From Methanogenium marinum (GTDB lineage Archaea > Halobacteriota > Methanomicrobia > Methanomicrobiales > Methanomicrobiaceae): a stretch of DNA of 62,406 nt. A model generated the notes under the pieces. The model saw only the letters and a program-made list of their open reading frames with translations. It was not told where the DNA came from and made no database searches. Position numbers and translations under genes: made by a program. Shown piece after piece: positions 48,013-58,144 of the stretch (position 1 is the first letter of the stretch; each line of letters opens with the position of its first letter). The stretch covers positions 1 to 62,406 of the forward strand of contig NZ_JAKELO010000001.1 in assembly GCF_028912405.1 (NCBI RefSeq), read 5' to 3'.

Positions 48013-49589
48013 CCAAGCCTCTTTACCATATATGGACCTGATCGTTCATATCCATGTCTGGCATAATACGGCCGGACCCCGATTCCACTCATCACAGCAA
48101 CCGAAAGATATCCATCTGATGCAGCCAGGTCTTCTGCTGCCTGCAGAAGGCACGCACCATACTGCCGGTGCTGCCACTCACCTGATTCGGTACCGACTTT
48201 TTCCAGGGGAACCAGAGACCCATACACGTGAAGTTCACGGATAATCGCAGATTCAGACAGTTCAGTCCGCCATGGATTCCCAGGATACCGCAGGCGTACA
48301 AATCCAATCAACGAGTCTGATGCCGTTATCGATATAAAATGTTCAGTACCTCCACAGCACTCATACGTCATCGTCTCAATTGCTGCTTCCCCGGTTGTCG
48401 GATTACGACCTGCTTCTCTGCACCGAATGCAACGGCAACTCCCACCCATTTCCTTAAGCCTCTTCTGGGCAAGCTGCCGGAAGTTACTGTGGTGCGAACC
48501 AGAGACGATCAGCTTTGCCGGGATATCACGCTGAACACGCTGAAGGCGGGTATATTCCGGGATGCATGATTTCCCAAATGCAATCAAATCAATCAGATCT
48601 TCTTCCGGATACGTTGCATATCCTCCTGCTTCCCACAGGGCTTCAATCTCTGAACCCGGAGTAACAAGTGTCGGATAAATCTTCAGAAAATCCGGCCGGT
48701 ATGAAGGATTACAAAAGAGCTCTTCAAACATCCACCGGTCATCAGCCATTGTTGCTGAAGGAAGATTCGGCATGACATGAAACCCGACCTTAATCCCGGC
48801 ATCCCGTAAATGGGTATTTGCGGATATGGTCTCTGCAATTCCATGCCCCCGACGGTTATATTCAAGAATATCATCTCTGAGTTGCTGCACACCAAGTTCG
48901 ACTTTTGTCACACCGAGTAAGAGCATACTATCGATATGTTCCTGCTTACACCAGTCCGGACGTGTCTCGAATGTTGCAGCAATACAGCGTGCCCGGGCAG
49001 TCTCATTCCTGCGGCATACCTCTTCATACGATGAGCCGTCATCCGGGAGGACTGCACCACCAAACTCATTCATGGCACGGATACACGAACCCATAAAATA
49101 TTCCTGATACGCCGGATCGCGAGCTGTCATAGTGCCACCCATTACAATCAGTTCAACCTTGTCAGTATGATGACCGAGGAGTTCAAACTGAAGTAGCCGC
49201 TGGCGGACCTGCACATATGGATCAAACTCAAACTGGCGGCCGCGCAGTGCCGCAGGTTCTTCACCGGTGTAACTCTGAGGTGACCCAAATGGATGATCCG
49301 GCCCACCCGGACAAGGCAGACATTTCCCATGAGGACACGGATGAGGAGATGTCATGACCGCAACAGGCGCCACACCAGATAATGTCCGGGTCGGTTTTAC
49401 CTGAAGGATTAAACGCATTGATTCAAATTCATCATCTGTTGCCGCTGCAAGTATGACTGAATTTTTTGGAATTATTGAAAGCCGATATTCTTTGGCAACC
49501 TGAATCTTTACCTTCTGAACATCCGACGATGTAATCCCTGGAAAAGAAAGCCGGGAGATAATTTCCCGGAAAATAGCATTGTCCTGCAT
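48009..49589 (-). CDS. Elp3-like tRNA uridine(34) acetyltransferase / radical SAM protein
   Basis: A 526-residue protein with a radical SAM domain (cysteine motif within CPHGKCLPCPGG near residue 83) and a C-terminal GNAT acetyltransferase domain (about 385-526, with EWQHRQYGACLLQAAED and GIGVRPYYARHGY). Archaeal Elp3 modifies the wobble uridine of tRNAs. The helix-rich N-terminus (about 1-70) is normal for the family. Start ATG 49589. Confidence 0.92.
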   Translation of the reverse strand: MQDNAIFREIISRLSFPGITSSDVQKVKIQVAKEYRLSIIPKNSVILAAATDDEFESMRLILQVKPTRTLSGVAPVAVMTSPHPCPHGKCLPCPGGPDHPFGSPQSYTGEEPAALRGRQFEFDPYVQVRQRLLQFELLGHHTDKVELIVMGGTMTARDPAYQEYFMGSCIRAMNEFGGAVLPDDGSSYEEVCRRNETARARCIAATFETRPDWCKQEHIDSMLLLGVTKVELGVQQLRDDILEYNRRGHGIAETISANTHLRDAGIKVGFHVMPNLPSATMADDRWMFEELFCNPSYRPDFLKIYPTLVTPGSEIEALWEAGGYATYPEEDLIDLIAFGKSCIPEYTRLQRVQRDIPAKLIVSGSHHSNFRQLAQKRLKEMGGSCRCIRCREAGRNPTTGEAAIETMTYECCGGTEHFISITASDSLIGFVRLRYPGNPWRTELSESAIIRELHVYGSLVPLEKVGTESGEWQHRQYGACLLQAAEDLAASDGYLSVAVMSGIGVRPYYARHGYERSGPYMVKRLG

Positions 49590-49594
49590 ACCGT

Positions 49595-49864
49595 CTAATG
49601 ACCGGCAATAATCTCATCAGGAGTCGAATACTCCTGATAATCAAGTGAAGCGAGACCTTTAGACTTCAGATATGAAACAAGTTCATCACCCAGCGTCAGA
49701 ATTGCTTCCTTATGACAGGATTTATTTTTATGAATATGCACCGGAGAGATAGAGAAAGCATCATATCCGGGTGTGCAAACCTCGTCGCCATACGTAGACT
49801 CGTAGTATTTTTTCACATGGACAAAGAGCATGTGAAGATGTAGTAGTTCCTCTTTTTGCACCAA
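49595..49864 (-). CDS. UPF0058 family protein
   Basis: An 89-residue archaeal protein; MVQKEELLHLHMLFVHVKKY and SPVHIHKNKSCHKEAIL are typical UPF0058 segments. Function unknown. It is five bases upstream of the elp3-like gene in the same direction and likely first in the replication-translation cluster. Confidence 0.9.
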   Translation of the reverse strand: MVQKEELLHLHMLFVHVKKYYESTYGDEVCTPGYDAFSISPVHIHKNKSCHKEAILTLGDELVSYLKSKGLASLDYQEYSTPDEIIAGH

Positions 49865-49911
49865 ATCACCAATCCTTAGAATTACTACTAATCAGGAGAA
49901 CATATAGTTTA

Positions 49912-50799
49912 TTGGTGATCTTTATATCGCAGGTTTCACGTTCAATCGGAGCACTCGCAGGACTCGCCCTGGGAGACGCATTTGGCGCCCCATTTGAGGG
50001 GGGGCCCCCGCCGGAACACAACATCCACGAACCCGGTAATTTTGGGATAAATCCCATAATTTACTGGCAGTTTACTGATGACACGAAGCAAACACTTGCA
50101 ATATCAAAATCAATACTCAAATGTGGACATTTTGACAGTATGGCTGCAATAAATGCTTTAATTGATGAATATGAACGTGACCCACGGTTCTATGGCCCAA
50201 CATCAGGGAGGGTCTTTTCCATGATACAAAATGGGTGCGCTCCACTGGAAGCAGCACAAATCCTCTTTGAAGAAGAGGGCCGTGGCCGGACAAATGGCAG
50301 TGTAATGCGGGGTGTCCCCATCGGTATATTCTACCCTCCGGAGGAGGTTTGGGCGTACAGCCTTGCAGCTTCCCGAATCACCCATTTTCATCCGGTTGCC
50401 TGTGAGGCATCAGCAGTATTCAACACGATAATTTCATGCCTGGTGCGGGGCATGGACATCGCCGTTGCAGTTGACAGGGCAATTAATTCCTGTGAAATCA
50501 GGGACGTTCGCGAACGAATTATTTCACCGGAAAAATACCCGTTGAACCCATCCATGGATGCACTTGACACCCTCCACACATCCCTTTCCATCGCACTCAG
50601 TACTGATTCGTTTGTAGACGCAGTCACAGAGGCAGTTATGCTGGGAGGAGATACAGACACCATCGCTGCCCTTTCCGGAGCACTGAAGGGTGCAGAATAC
50701 GGCATAGGATCACTCCCGGAGAAATGGCTCATGCATACCGAAGGTATCGATGAGGTGATAGCCTGCGGAAGAGCCCTGTGGAATATAAGAAAATACTGA
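49912..50799 (+). CDS. ADP-ribosylglycohydrolase family protein
   Basis: A 295-residue protein of the DraG/ARH family that removes ADP-ribose from substrates using two metal ions. Motifs: GLALGDAFGAPFEG (about 17-30), TDDTKQTLAI (about 50-60) and GGDTDTIAALSGALKGA (about 246-262). The start is uncertain: TTG 49912 or GTG 49915 are the only in-frame choices before the conserved core, and GGAG at 49894-49897 is somewhat distant. Its stop directly abuts the convergent UPF0179 stop. Confidence 0.85.
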   Translation: MVIFISQVSRSIGALAGLALGDAFGAPFEGGPPPEHNIHEPGNFGINPIIYWQFTDDTKQTLAISKSILKCGHFDSMAAINALIDEYERDPRFYGPTSGRVFSMIQNGCAPLEAAQILFEEEGRGRTNGSVMRGVPIGIFYPPEEVWAYSLAASRITHFHPVACEASAVFNTIISCLVRGMDIAVAVDRAINSCEIRDVRERIISPEKYPLNPSMDALDTLHTSLSIALSTDSFVDAVTEAVMLGGDTDTIAALSGALKGAEYGIGSLPEKWLMHTEGIDEVIACGRALWNIRKY

Positions 50800-51255
50800 T
50801 CAAAACGGGCTCAGAAGAACCCTTTTCATCCGTTTTCCCAGATCACAGGAGATAACTCCCCCATTATCGATCTCAGCAATCCGATACCCTTCACCGGGGA
50901 CGATGCCTTCCGGATTGCAGAGATCAAAATTGACACAGTCACTCTGTGTGCATCCTGCCTCGTAGGTAATTGTCGAATTGAGAATAGTACGTTCTGCTAA
51001 AACGGCAGCAGGGATCTGGGCCTCCACCACTTCCACCGTGTATGCACCATCCACATGGACATGGCAGGAATGAAGCGTAGCAGTCCGGACCCCGACAATA
51101 CGATATCTCCGGTGAGGCAAAAGATTGTGACAGACCTTCCTGAGCCTGCAGCCTTCACATTCATGCACTTCCCCCTTATACACAAATTCAGTGCCCTCAT
51201 GTGCAAGCGCCTTTCCTACCAGAGTAATTTTTGTATGTTCATTCTTTTCGGTCAT
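50800..51255 (-). CDS. UPF0179 family protein
   Basis: A 151-residue archaeal protein with conserved Cys sets (CEGCRLRKVCHNLLP and CTQSDCVNFDLCNPEG), which suggest a metal or Fe-S site. Function unknown. Start ATG 51255 behind GAGG; it is one base after the egsA stop, so the two are coupled. Confidence 0.88.
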   Translation of the reverse strand: MTEKNEHTKITLVGKALAHEGTEFVYKGEVHECEGCRLRKVCHNLLPHRRYRIVGVRTATLHSCHVHVDGAYTVEVVEAQIPAAVLAERTILNSTITYEAGCTQSDCVNFDLCNPEGIVPGEGYRIAEIDNGGVISCDLGKRMKRVLLSPF

Positions 51256-51256
51256 T

Positions 51257-52336
51257 TTAGTCCTCATATAACATTGCAATCAACTGTTCCGCAACCTCTT
51301 CAGTGATGCCCATATCCAGAATGGTGAACCGTTCCGGCCGGATGCTACGAGCAAGAATCAGAGCCTGCGCCGCAGATTTATCATCAATTCCAATCTCCTT
51401 TGGTGTTGTCGGCGCCCCTATCTGTTTCAGAGACGTGCGAATACTCCTCCAGTCACCACCGTGCAGATACATCGTAATGATAGAACCAATACCACATTGT
51501 TCACCATGAAGCCCCTTTCCCGGAGCAATCTGATCAAGGGCATGACTGAACTTGTGTTCTCCACCTGATGCAGGACGCGAAGAACCCGCGATACTCATTG
51601 CCACCCCGGAAGAGAGCAGTGCTTTTATGACGGTCCATGCGCTCTCTTCAGCGTGGGGCTTTATGAGGTCAGCATTTTTACTGATTATTTCTGCGGTCAT
51701 TCGGGAAAGTGCCATGGCATAATCAGAGATTGGCTCTCCGCGGAGGCGATGAGACAGTTCCCAGTCGAGAATGGCAGTATAATTGGATATCACATCTGCA
51801 CACCCTGCCGCAAGAAGACGATGAGGCGCTGCGGCAATAATGCCGGTATCAGCCACCAGTGCAATGGGCGGGTTTGCCTCAAGAGATACACTCCCTCCTT
51901 TAACCGGCACTGACGCACGCGATGAAGCAATGCCATCATGAGACGCTGCTGTGGGAACACTGATAAACGGACGGCAACAGTTGTATGACACTATTTTTGC
52001 CGTATCAATTACCCTCCCACCCCCGACACCAATAAAAACATCCACGCCAGCCCCAACTTCTTCAGCTTCTGAAATTATTTCCGGGGATATTTTATCGACA
52101 ATGAATACTTCAGCATCAGCCACCTCCTTAACCAGTGAAAGGACCCGACTCCCGGCAACGTTCATTGTCCCTTTCCCACTGAATATGAGCACAGAACCAG
52201 AGACCTGAAGATCCTCACAGACCTTCGGCAACTGCATAAGAGCATCATGACCAATGATCACATCACGTGGCAGCTGCATCCATTTTGATTTATCCAAAAC
52301 AGGTGTTTTGAGTAATTTTATACCGTCAGGACTCAT
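51257..52336 (-). CDS. egsA: sn-glycerol-1-phosphate dehydrogenase
   Basis: A 359-residue enzyme that reduces dihydroxyacetone phosphate to sn-glycerol-1-phosphate, the chirality-setting step of archaeal lipids. GVGGGRVIDTAK binds NAD(P), and metal ligands lie in ASHDGIASSRAS, GEHKFSHALD and GLHGEQCGIG. Together with the geranylgeranyl reductase at 41.5 kb it marks the genome as archaeal. Confidence 0.93.
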   Translation of the reverse strand: MSPDGIKLLKTPVLDKSKWMQLPRDVIIGHDALMQLPKVCEDLQVSGSVLIFSGKGTMNVAGSRVLSLVKEVADAEVFIVDKISPEIISEAEEVGAGVDVFIGVGGGRVIDTAKIVSYNCCRPFISVPTAASHDGIASSRASVPVKGGSVSLEANPPIALVADTGIIAAAPHRLLAAGCADVISNYTAILDWELSHRLRGEPISDYAMALSRMTAEIISKNADLIKPHAEESAWTVIKALLSSGVAMSIAGSSRPASGGEHKFSHALDQIAPGKGLHGEQCGIGSIITMYLHGGDWRSIRTSLKQIGAPTTPKEIGIDDKSAAQALILARSIRPERFTILDMGITEEVAEQLIAMLYED

Positions 52337-52349
52337 GTACTATCATTAA

Positions 52350-53195
52350 ATGATGTGGGATTTTATATACAAATATTACGTTGGCCCGACACTAAACGGG
52401 GAACCCTATACCATTGTTGATACACTGACCTATGCAGTAATCCTTATTCTCGCAGTATATCTGGTTTACAGATGGCTGAAAAAGACAGGGATAGACATCG
52501 ATCAGGAATTTATCGTTTCAACAATCCCCTTTGTCGTTCTCGGAGGGTTAATGCGCGTTGTCGAGGACACAGGAATAATTCCCCGGCCATGGAATGTCAT
52601 TCTGGTAACACCCATTATCTTCTTTGTGATTTTTTTCATCACAATTTCCATCCTTGTGACTGCAAGAGCACTGGAAAAGAAGAGCCTCGTCAAATCATAT
52701 ACCAAAGCCTATGCTGCAGGTGGCGTATGCGCCTGCATCATTGCTGCGGCCGTTTTGGCCTATTTTGGCATCACTGAGACACGGATTGCCCTTGATGTTC
52801 TCGTAACAATACTGGCAATGGCAGCGGTCTCATCAGCGGCTGTCTGGGGTCTTCTCCGGTATGGACTAAAATGGACATTTACGGAGAATATCCTCTATAA
52901 GCTACTTATTTTTGGCCACATGCTGGATGCAAGTGCGACAAGCTTCGGTATCGAGCTCCATGAACTAACGTATGTAGAAGTGCATGTTGTCGGTTCCCAT
53001 CTCATAGAAGCTACCGGCACCGCTTTTTCCATGTTTGCCCTGAAACTGGTTGTGATCATTCCTGCAATATATGTGCTCGAAATGTACAGAAAAGAAGGAA
53101 ACAGTCAGTTGTGGCACCTTATCCTTCTGGCAATGATTGTTGTTGGAATGGCACCCGGCATCAGGGACATGGTAAGGATGATACTCTATGTTTGA
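52350..53195 (+). CDS. DUF63 family membrane protein
   Basis: A 281-residue archaeal membrane protein with seven or eight predicted helices. The segments ILAVYLVYRWLKKTGI, GGLMRVVEDTG and GHMLDASATSFGIEL are typical of DUF63. Function unknown. Divergent from egsA, and it overlaps the SpoIIM gene by eight bases. Confidence 0.85.
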   Translation: MMWDFIYKYYVGPTLNGEPYTIVDTLTYAVILILAVYLVYRWLKKTGIDIDQEFIVSTIPFVVLGGLMRVVEDTGIIPRPWNVILVTPIIFFVIFFITISILVTARALEKKSLVKSYTKAYAAGGVCACIIAAAVLAYFGITETRIALDVLVTILAMAAVSSAAVWGLLRYGLKWTFTENILYKLLIFGHMLDASATSFGIELHELTYVEVHVVGSHLIEATGTAFSMFALKLVVIIPAIYVLEMYRKEGNSQLWHLILLAMIVVGMAPGIRDMVRMILYV

Positions 53196-53754
53196 TGGCA
53201 GTTACCGGACAGCTGCAATCATAACCGTGGGAATCCTGATTCTCACGGGCGTTCTGGGGGCCTTTGCAGTTTATTCGGATAAATCAATTGGAGAAGAACT
53301 TATTTCCCTGATGAATGAGGAAGTCTTCAAAAATATTGAATCCGAAAATCCTGCAGTTGTTGCAGTAAACATCTTCGCAAACAATGCAGAAACGTCAATA
53401 ATTCTTTTCATCGGCGGAGCATCCTTTGGTCTCATAACCCTCCTGATTCTTTCCATGAACGGGATTATTATTGGCATGGTAGTTGAATACGTCCGGCAGG
53501 AACAGGGACTCTATGTCATTCTTGCAGGAGTGCTGCCGCATGGAATATTCGAGATTCCTGCATTGGTACTTGCGGGCATGTTTGGTCTCCTTCTCGGTGA
53601 AGAATTATGGAAAGAACTGCATGGCACCGGGGATGCAATTTCCGCAGCACAACAATATGGAAAACGATTCCTCGGCTATGTCCTCCCTCTTCTTGGAATT
53701 GCGGCGATTATAGAGGGATTTATTACACCAGAGATCATACAGTTATTTATCTAG
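53188..53754 (+). CDS. SpoIIM-family membrane protein
   Basis: A 188-residue stage II sporulation protein M-like (DUF95) membrane protein with five predicted helices. VLPHGIFEIPALVLAG and GLLLGEELW are family hallmarks. The archaeal role is unknown. It lies between DUF63 and proS with overlaps and short spacing. Confidence 0.88.
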   Translation: MFDGSYRTAAIITVGILILTGVLGAFAVYSDKSIGEELISLMNEEVFKNIESENPAVVAVNIFANNAETSIILFIGGASFGLITLLILSMNGIIIGMVVEYVRQEQGLYVILAGVLPHGIFEIPALVLAGMFGLLLGEELWKELHGTGDAISAAQQYGKRFLGYVLPLLGIAAIIEGFITPEIIQLFI

Positions 53755-53765
53755 GATGATGAGTT

Positions 53766-55199
53766 ATGCAGGAAGACAAAGGCGCACTCCCGCCAAAAGA
53801 AACATTCAGTGAATGGTACAATGACATTCTCTGGCAGGCAGAAATAATGGATGTCAGGTATCCGGTTAAGGGTGTGTATGTCTGGTTCCCCCATGGATTT
53901 GCGGTCCGAAAAGCGACCTATGCAATCCTCAGAGAATTGTTGGATAAAGATCACGACGAAACGCTGTTTCCACTATTGATTCCAGAAAATGAATTCATGA
54001 AGGAAGCAGAGCATATCAAAGGATTTGAAGAGGAGGTATACTGGGTCACCCATGGCGGAACGAGTGAACTCGATGTGCCACTGGCACTTCGCCCAACATC
54101 TGAGACAGCCATATACCCTATGTATGCCCTGTGGGTCAGGTCCCATGCAGATCTTCCAATAAAGCTCTACCAGATCGTTAACACATTCCGCTATGAAACA
54201 AAGCACACACGGCCACTCATCCGTCTGAGAGAGATAACATCCTTTAAGGAAGCGCATACCGTCCATGCAACATGGAAAGACGCTGAATCACAGGTAAATG
54301 ATGCAGTGACCTTATATCGCACATTCTATGACAGGCTCTGCGTTCCCGTCATCATCTCACGCCGTCCGGAATGGGATAAATTCCCCGGTGCAGATTATAC
54401 CATCGCAACCGATGTAATAATGCCTGACGGAAAGACCCTTCAGGCTGGAACGGTCCATCATCTGGGCGACCATTTCTCCCGTACATTTGATATCACATAC
54501 GAGGACGCACAGGGAGAACAGCAGCTTGCATACCAGACATGCTATGGGATATCAGAACGCTGCATCGCGGCACTCATCAGTACACATGGAGACGACAAAG
54601 GACTGGTTCTTCCTCCGGCTGTCGCACCCGTACAGATTGCCATTGTTCCCATTATAATCAAAAAGCGCGAAGAAGAAATCCGGGCAGAAGCCGAAAAACT
54701 TGAAACTGAGCTTAAAGACGCAGGTTTCAGGGTTAAAACAGATTTCAGAAGCATTCGTCCCGGTGCGAAATATTATCACTGGGAGATGCGCGGTGTGCCA
54801 CTCAGAATAGAGATCGGGCCACGTGATATTGATAATGGTGTGGTAATGGCTGTGACACGATTTGGAGAAAAAAATACTGTCTCGAGGGATTCTCTGATAC
54901 CCGGTATCCAGACCATCATGAATACGTTCACAGAGGAACTGAAAGAACGGGCAGAACAAAAAGCGCAGGAAAAGATTTTTTCCGTTTCTTCTCTTGAAGA
55001 AGCACGTGAAGCAGCAGGCAAGGGAGTGGCAGTTATCCAGTGGTGCGGATGTGAAGAATGCGCAAAGACCATTGAAACAGAGATTGATGTCAGTGTTCTG
55101 GGCACTGACGTTCAGAGCAAATATATTGCAGATACTGCAGGCACATGCATCATCTGCGGCAAACCATCACGTCCGGCAATTATTGCACGGACATATTAA
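53766..55199 (+). CDS. proS: Prolyl-tRNA synthetase, archaeal/eukaryal type
   Basis: A 477-residue class IIa enzyme. Motif 2 and catalytic core include [35 protein letters not shown] and [11 protein letters not shown] (motif 3). The anticodon-binding domain is about 285-385, and a C-terminal zinc domain has CGCEEC and CIICG. It lies 11 bases after SpoIIM; no proline tRNA is adjacent, but tRNA-Pro(GGG) is 17 kb away. Confidence 0.96.
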   Translation: MQEDKGALPPKETFSEWYNDILWQAEIMDVRYPVKGVYVWFPHGFAVRKATYAILRELLDKDHDETLFPLLIPENEFMKEAEHIKGFEEEVYWVTHGGTSELDVPLALRPTSETAIYPMYALWVRSHADLPIKLYQIVNTFRYETKHTRPLIRLREITSFKEAHTVHATWKDAESQVNDAVTLYRTFYDRLCVPVIISRRPEWDKFPGADYTIATDVIMPDGKTLQAGTVHHLGDHFSRTFDITYEDAQGEQQLAYQTCYGISERCIAALISTHGDDKGLVLPPAVAPVQIAIVPIIIKKREEEIRAEAEKLETELKDAGFRVKTDFRSIRPGAKYYHWEMRGVPLRIEIGPRDIDNGVVMAVTRFGEKNTVSRDSLIPGIQTIMNTFTEELKERAEQKAQEKIFSVSSLEEAREAAGKGVAVIQWCGCEECAKTIETEIDVSVLGTDVQSKYIADTAGTCIICGKPSRPAIIARTY

Positions 55200-55206
55200 T
55201 CCATTT

Positions 55207-55853
55207 TTAACATTCCCTTTTTTTCATACACCTTTTTCCCATCACAAATTTAATGGCAAAGGCGGATGGGATTGCCAATACAATGCAGGCCATATTCAGA
55301 GGGCTTTCCGTTGGCACCGGAGAAGAAGGCTTTGCTATGGGGATTTTATCCGGATCAGAAAGGGCGCCATCCACATCCACAGCCACAGGAATTGTTAAAA
55401 TTCCATCCCCCCGCACATTGCCATATCCATCATATTGCGTGACAGTCATTACGTCAAGTGTCCTATCCCGCATTCCAGCAGGAACGGTACCACTCACTTC
55501 CACAGAGAGATATTCTGATCTCCCTGTGGATATTCGAGATACTATCCATTGATAAATACATTCTCTGCTTCCTTGTGAAATGTCTGAACCAGATTATTGT
55601 CAACAATAAGAAAATACTGCCATTTAGGGCAATTTAATCCTGTAAAGAGCTGGAGCGAGTCACTCCCCGGAAATGTCACCTCTCCTGACGAATCAAATGA
55701 AACACGTGCGGATACCCGAAGTAAATCCCCGGGAAAAACATTCTCCGAACCGTTTACCAAAATCTGATCAATAACAAATGAGGCCCCACTGGCGGAGACT
55801 GGAATAATTACTGTGCAAAAAAGAACAAGACCAGCAAAATGAGTCAGACGCAT
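55207..55853 (-). pseudogene. Secreted/anchored beta-sandwich protein, split by a frameshift
   Basis: Two adjacent frames look like one gene. The upstream frame (55853 to 55542) gives a signal peptide (LVLFCTVIIPVSA) and a beta-rich domain, stopping at FING*. The downstream frame (to 55207) continues the same fold (LSVEVSGTVPAGM, DVMTVTQYDGYGNVRG) and ends with a C-terminal membrane helix and basic residues. Restoring one TGGA unit at 55545-55548 would join them as FINGWIVS and give one surface protein. A loss of four bases from a tandem TGGA is the simplest explanation; a sequencing error is possible. The function of the intact protein is unknown. Confidence 0.7.
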
Positions 55854-56057
55854 ACACCATCTAACTTTCGCAATCCACTACATATGATAACAAAAAAAAA
55901 GATTGCTGTGGTGGCCCCACATCTCTGCCACCAAAGAGGACGAAATTAAATCTGCCACAATACTATTTATTGTTGTCTATTGATCATACAATTGGGAGCA
56001 CACCACAGAGCAAAATGATCCACACCATATAATGGTTCCCTTTTGTTGAACTTCAGA

Positions 56058-56561
56058 TTAGTCCATCAGAAATACAGCTGCTACAATGACAGATGTCCAG
56101 TCTCCATCATCCCCCACCACAGCACTCTTTGTCACATTCATGGTGCGCTCAAGTTCACTCTCAGAAATACTGCCAAACATGTCCTTTGCAAGTTTTTCCG
56201 CATATTTCCCGACCTGTTCAGGCCCCATACCAAATGAATGATGCTCAGTAAAGTACCCCCAGTGAGATTCCATATCTTCCGGAATTGCTACCCCCAGGGA
56301 AGCTGAAATTCTCCGGTGAGGTTCATTGGAAGACAGGCGCGAAAACACCGTGAAAACAATACTGCCTGCACGCAAATCCGGGAGTGCCTCTTCTTTTGAT
56401 ATAATTCTGCATTTCGGAGGGAGGATAGAACTGACGGTAACAATATTATAGCATTCAATGGATGCGTCACGCAATGCCATCTCAAATGAAGTCAGTTCAT
56501 CCGGACTCCGGCCAGCACCGCAGGTAAAAAACACACGTTTTGGTACAAATCTATCGCTCAT
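56058..56561 (-). CDS. pdaD: Pyruvoyl-dependent arginine decarboxylase
   Basis: A 167-residue proenzyme that self-cleaves at a Ser to form a pyruvoyl group and converts arginine to agmatine for polyamine and agmatidine synthesis. The cleavage motif is TVSSILPPKC near residue 45, and the conserved SSNEP, GYFTEHHSFG and VVGDDGDWTSV segments follow. Start ATG 56561 with GGTGGTGA upstream; a longer frame begins at 56603. Confidence 0.93.
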   Translation of the reverse strand: MSDRFVPKRVFFTCGAGRSPDELTSFEMALRDASIECYNIVTVSSILPPKCRIISKEEALPDLRAGSIVFTVFSRLSSNEPHRRISASLGVAIPEDMESHWGYFTEHHSFGMGPEQVGKYAEKLAKDMFGSISESELERTMNVTKSAVVGDDGDWTSVIVAAVFLMD

Positions 56562-56694
56562 ATTCACCACCAAATAAGTATATACGTTTGGCTGTGTGCT
56601 CACTTAAAAGAAATTGAAGTAACATATTAAGAATTTCCGGATTTAATTAAATATTGATTTTCAGTGTCAAAAAAAGGGAAGAGTAAATTGGAAT

Positions 56695-57213
56695 TTACTC
56701 AACCTGTGTTACAAGCGGATGATATACTCTTGCAGCTAAATCCTTATCGACCATAAAGAGAATACTCATTCCTGTTTCATCACTGACCATATTCAGTTTT
56801 TCAAGAATGGTGCGTGCATTCTCCTCCTCCTCAACCTGTTCGTCCACAAACCACTGAAGCAGATTATATGTCGCATGATCATGCTCCTCATGTGCAATCT
56901 CAACAAGATTGTCGATCTTTGCTGTGACCAACTGCTCATGCTCATACTGAAATTCAAAAGCCATTTCCGGAGATTCCCAAAGGGAAGGCGGGGCATCAAT
57001 AGCCTGAAGTTCTATTATTCCGCCACGGGAAAGGACATAATCATAAAATTTCATTGCATGATCACGCTCTTCCATTGCCTGAATCCGTTCCCAGTTTGCA
57101 AAACCACGCAGCCCGATAGAATCATACCAGGCAGACATGGAAAGATAAAGATAGGAAGAATAGAGTTCCCATTTTATCTGCTCATTGATTGCGTCAAGAA
57201 TTTTTCCATTCAT
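56695..57213 (-). CDS. Ferritin
   Basis: A 172-residue non-haem ferritin that stores iron. The ferroxidase ligands lie in NEQIKWELYSSYLYLSMSA, MEERDHAMKF and VDEQVEEEENA. No haem-binding Met of the bacterioferritin type is seen. Confidence 0.92.
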   Translation of the reverse strand: MNGKILDAINEQIKWELYSSYLYLSMSAWYDSIGLRGFANWERIQAMEERDHAMKFYDYVLSRGGIIELQAIDAPPSLWESPEMAFEFQYEHEQLVTAKIDNLVEIAHEEHDHATYNLLQWFVDEQVEEEENARTILEKLNMVSDETGMSILFMVDKDLAARVYHPLVTQVE

Positions 57214-57295
57214 TGTGTTTCATCACCTCGTTCAGCCTCAACACCCCCCATTGACAATGCGCAATATAATAACCTATGGTCGGATAAGCCGGAAG

Positions 57296-58144
57296 TTACC
57301 TGCGCCCATCGATGAAGCGCATGACAAAGGACTGTTTATCCTCATATTTCTGCTGCAGGTAAGGGGTCCCTACGTGGAATGTGCCCCGTTTTTCCTGGAA
57401 TAGTATCCCAAGGGCAATTTTTCCGGAATCGTTGTACCGGTATTCCCGCACAAGACGGCAGGCTGCATCAAAATCTTCGGGATTATGGCTAACAGGAACA
57501 TACACCTGTTCGTCATACTCCTCTGTTTTATCCATATAACTTGCACAGATCTGGAGGATGTCGATAAATGAAAACCCGGAATGAGATATGCCATCATAAA
57601 TGAGCTCTTTGAGTTCTTTTCCCCGCCGGGAATAACCCCGTGCAACAAAACTGCAGCCAGCTGAAAGAAGCAGTTCTGGTGGATTAAATGCGAGATCATT
57701 ACTGGCATACGGGTTTGACTTACTATGATATTCACCGGGAGACGTTGGGGTAAACTGCCCCTTAGTCAGTCCGTAGACACGATTATTGTGTACAAGGACG
57801 GTCATATTCACATTCCGTTTTGCTGCAAACAGGAGGTGCGCAATACCCTCTGCATATGCATCCCCATCCCCCACACAGCAGATCACTTTCAGATCAGGAT
57901 TTGCCATACATATTCCTGTTGCAAAAGAGACCGACCTCCCATGAAGGGAATAGAACGAATTAATATTCAGGTAATCAGCCATCTTTGCGTGGCAACCAAT
58001 CCCGGAAACGAGCACCATCTTTTCACGGGGAGTGCCCTCTGCCTCCAGACGGAGAATGACATCTTTTAATGCATGCTCAATGGCAAAATTTCCACAGCCC
58101 GGGCACCACGTATTCTGTGCATCTGTTATGATTCCTGTTGTCAT
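57296..58144 (-). CDS. 2-oxoacid:ferredoxin oxidoreductase, beta subunit
   Basis: A 282-residue TPP-binding subunit. CPGCGN near residue 14 and GIGCHAKMADYL supply Fe-S ligands, and GDGDAYAEG near residue 92 with HNNRVYGLTKGQ binds TPP. Its start overlaps the alpha subunit stop by four bases. The substrate cannot be read from sequence; 2-oxoglutarate (Kor type) or a branched-chain 2-oxoacid are options. Confidence 0.88.
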   Translation of the reverse strand: MTTGIITDAQNTWCPGCGNFAIEHALKDVILRLEAEGTPREKMVLVSGIGCHAKMADYLNINSFYSLHGRSVSFATGICMANPDLKVICCVGDGDAYAEGIAHLLFAAKRNVNMTVLVHNNRVYGLTKGQFTPTSPGEYHSKSNPYASNDLAFNPPELLLSAGCSFVARGYSRRGKELKELIYDGISHSGFSFIDILQICASYMDKTEEYDEQVYVPVSHNPEDFDAACRLVREYRYNDSGKIALGILFQEKRGTFHVGTPYLQQKYEDKQSFVMRFIDGRR

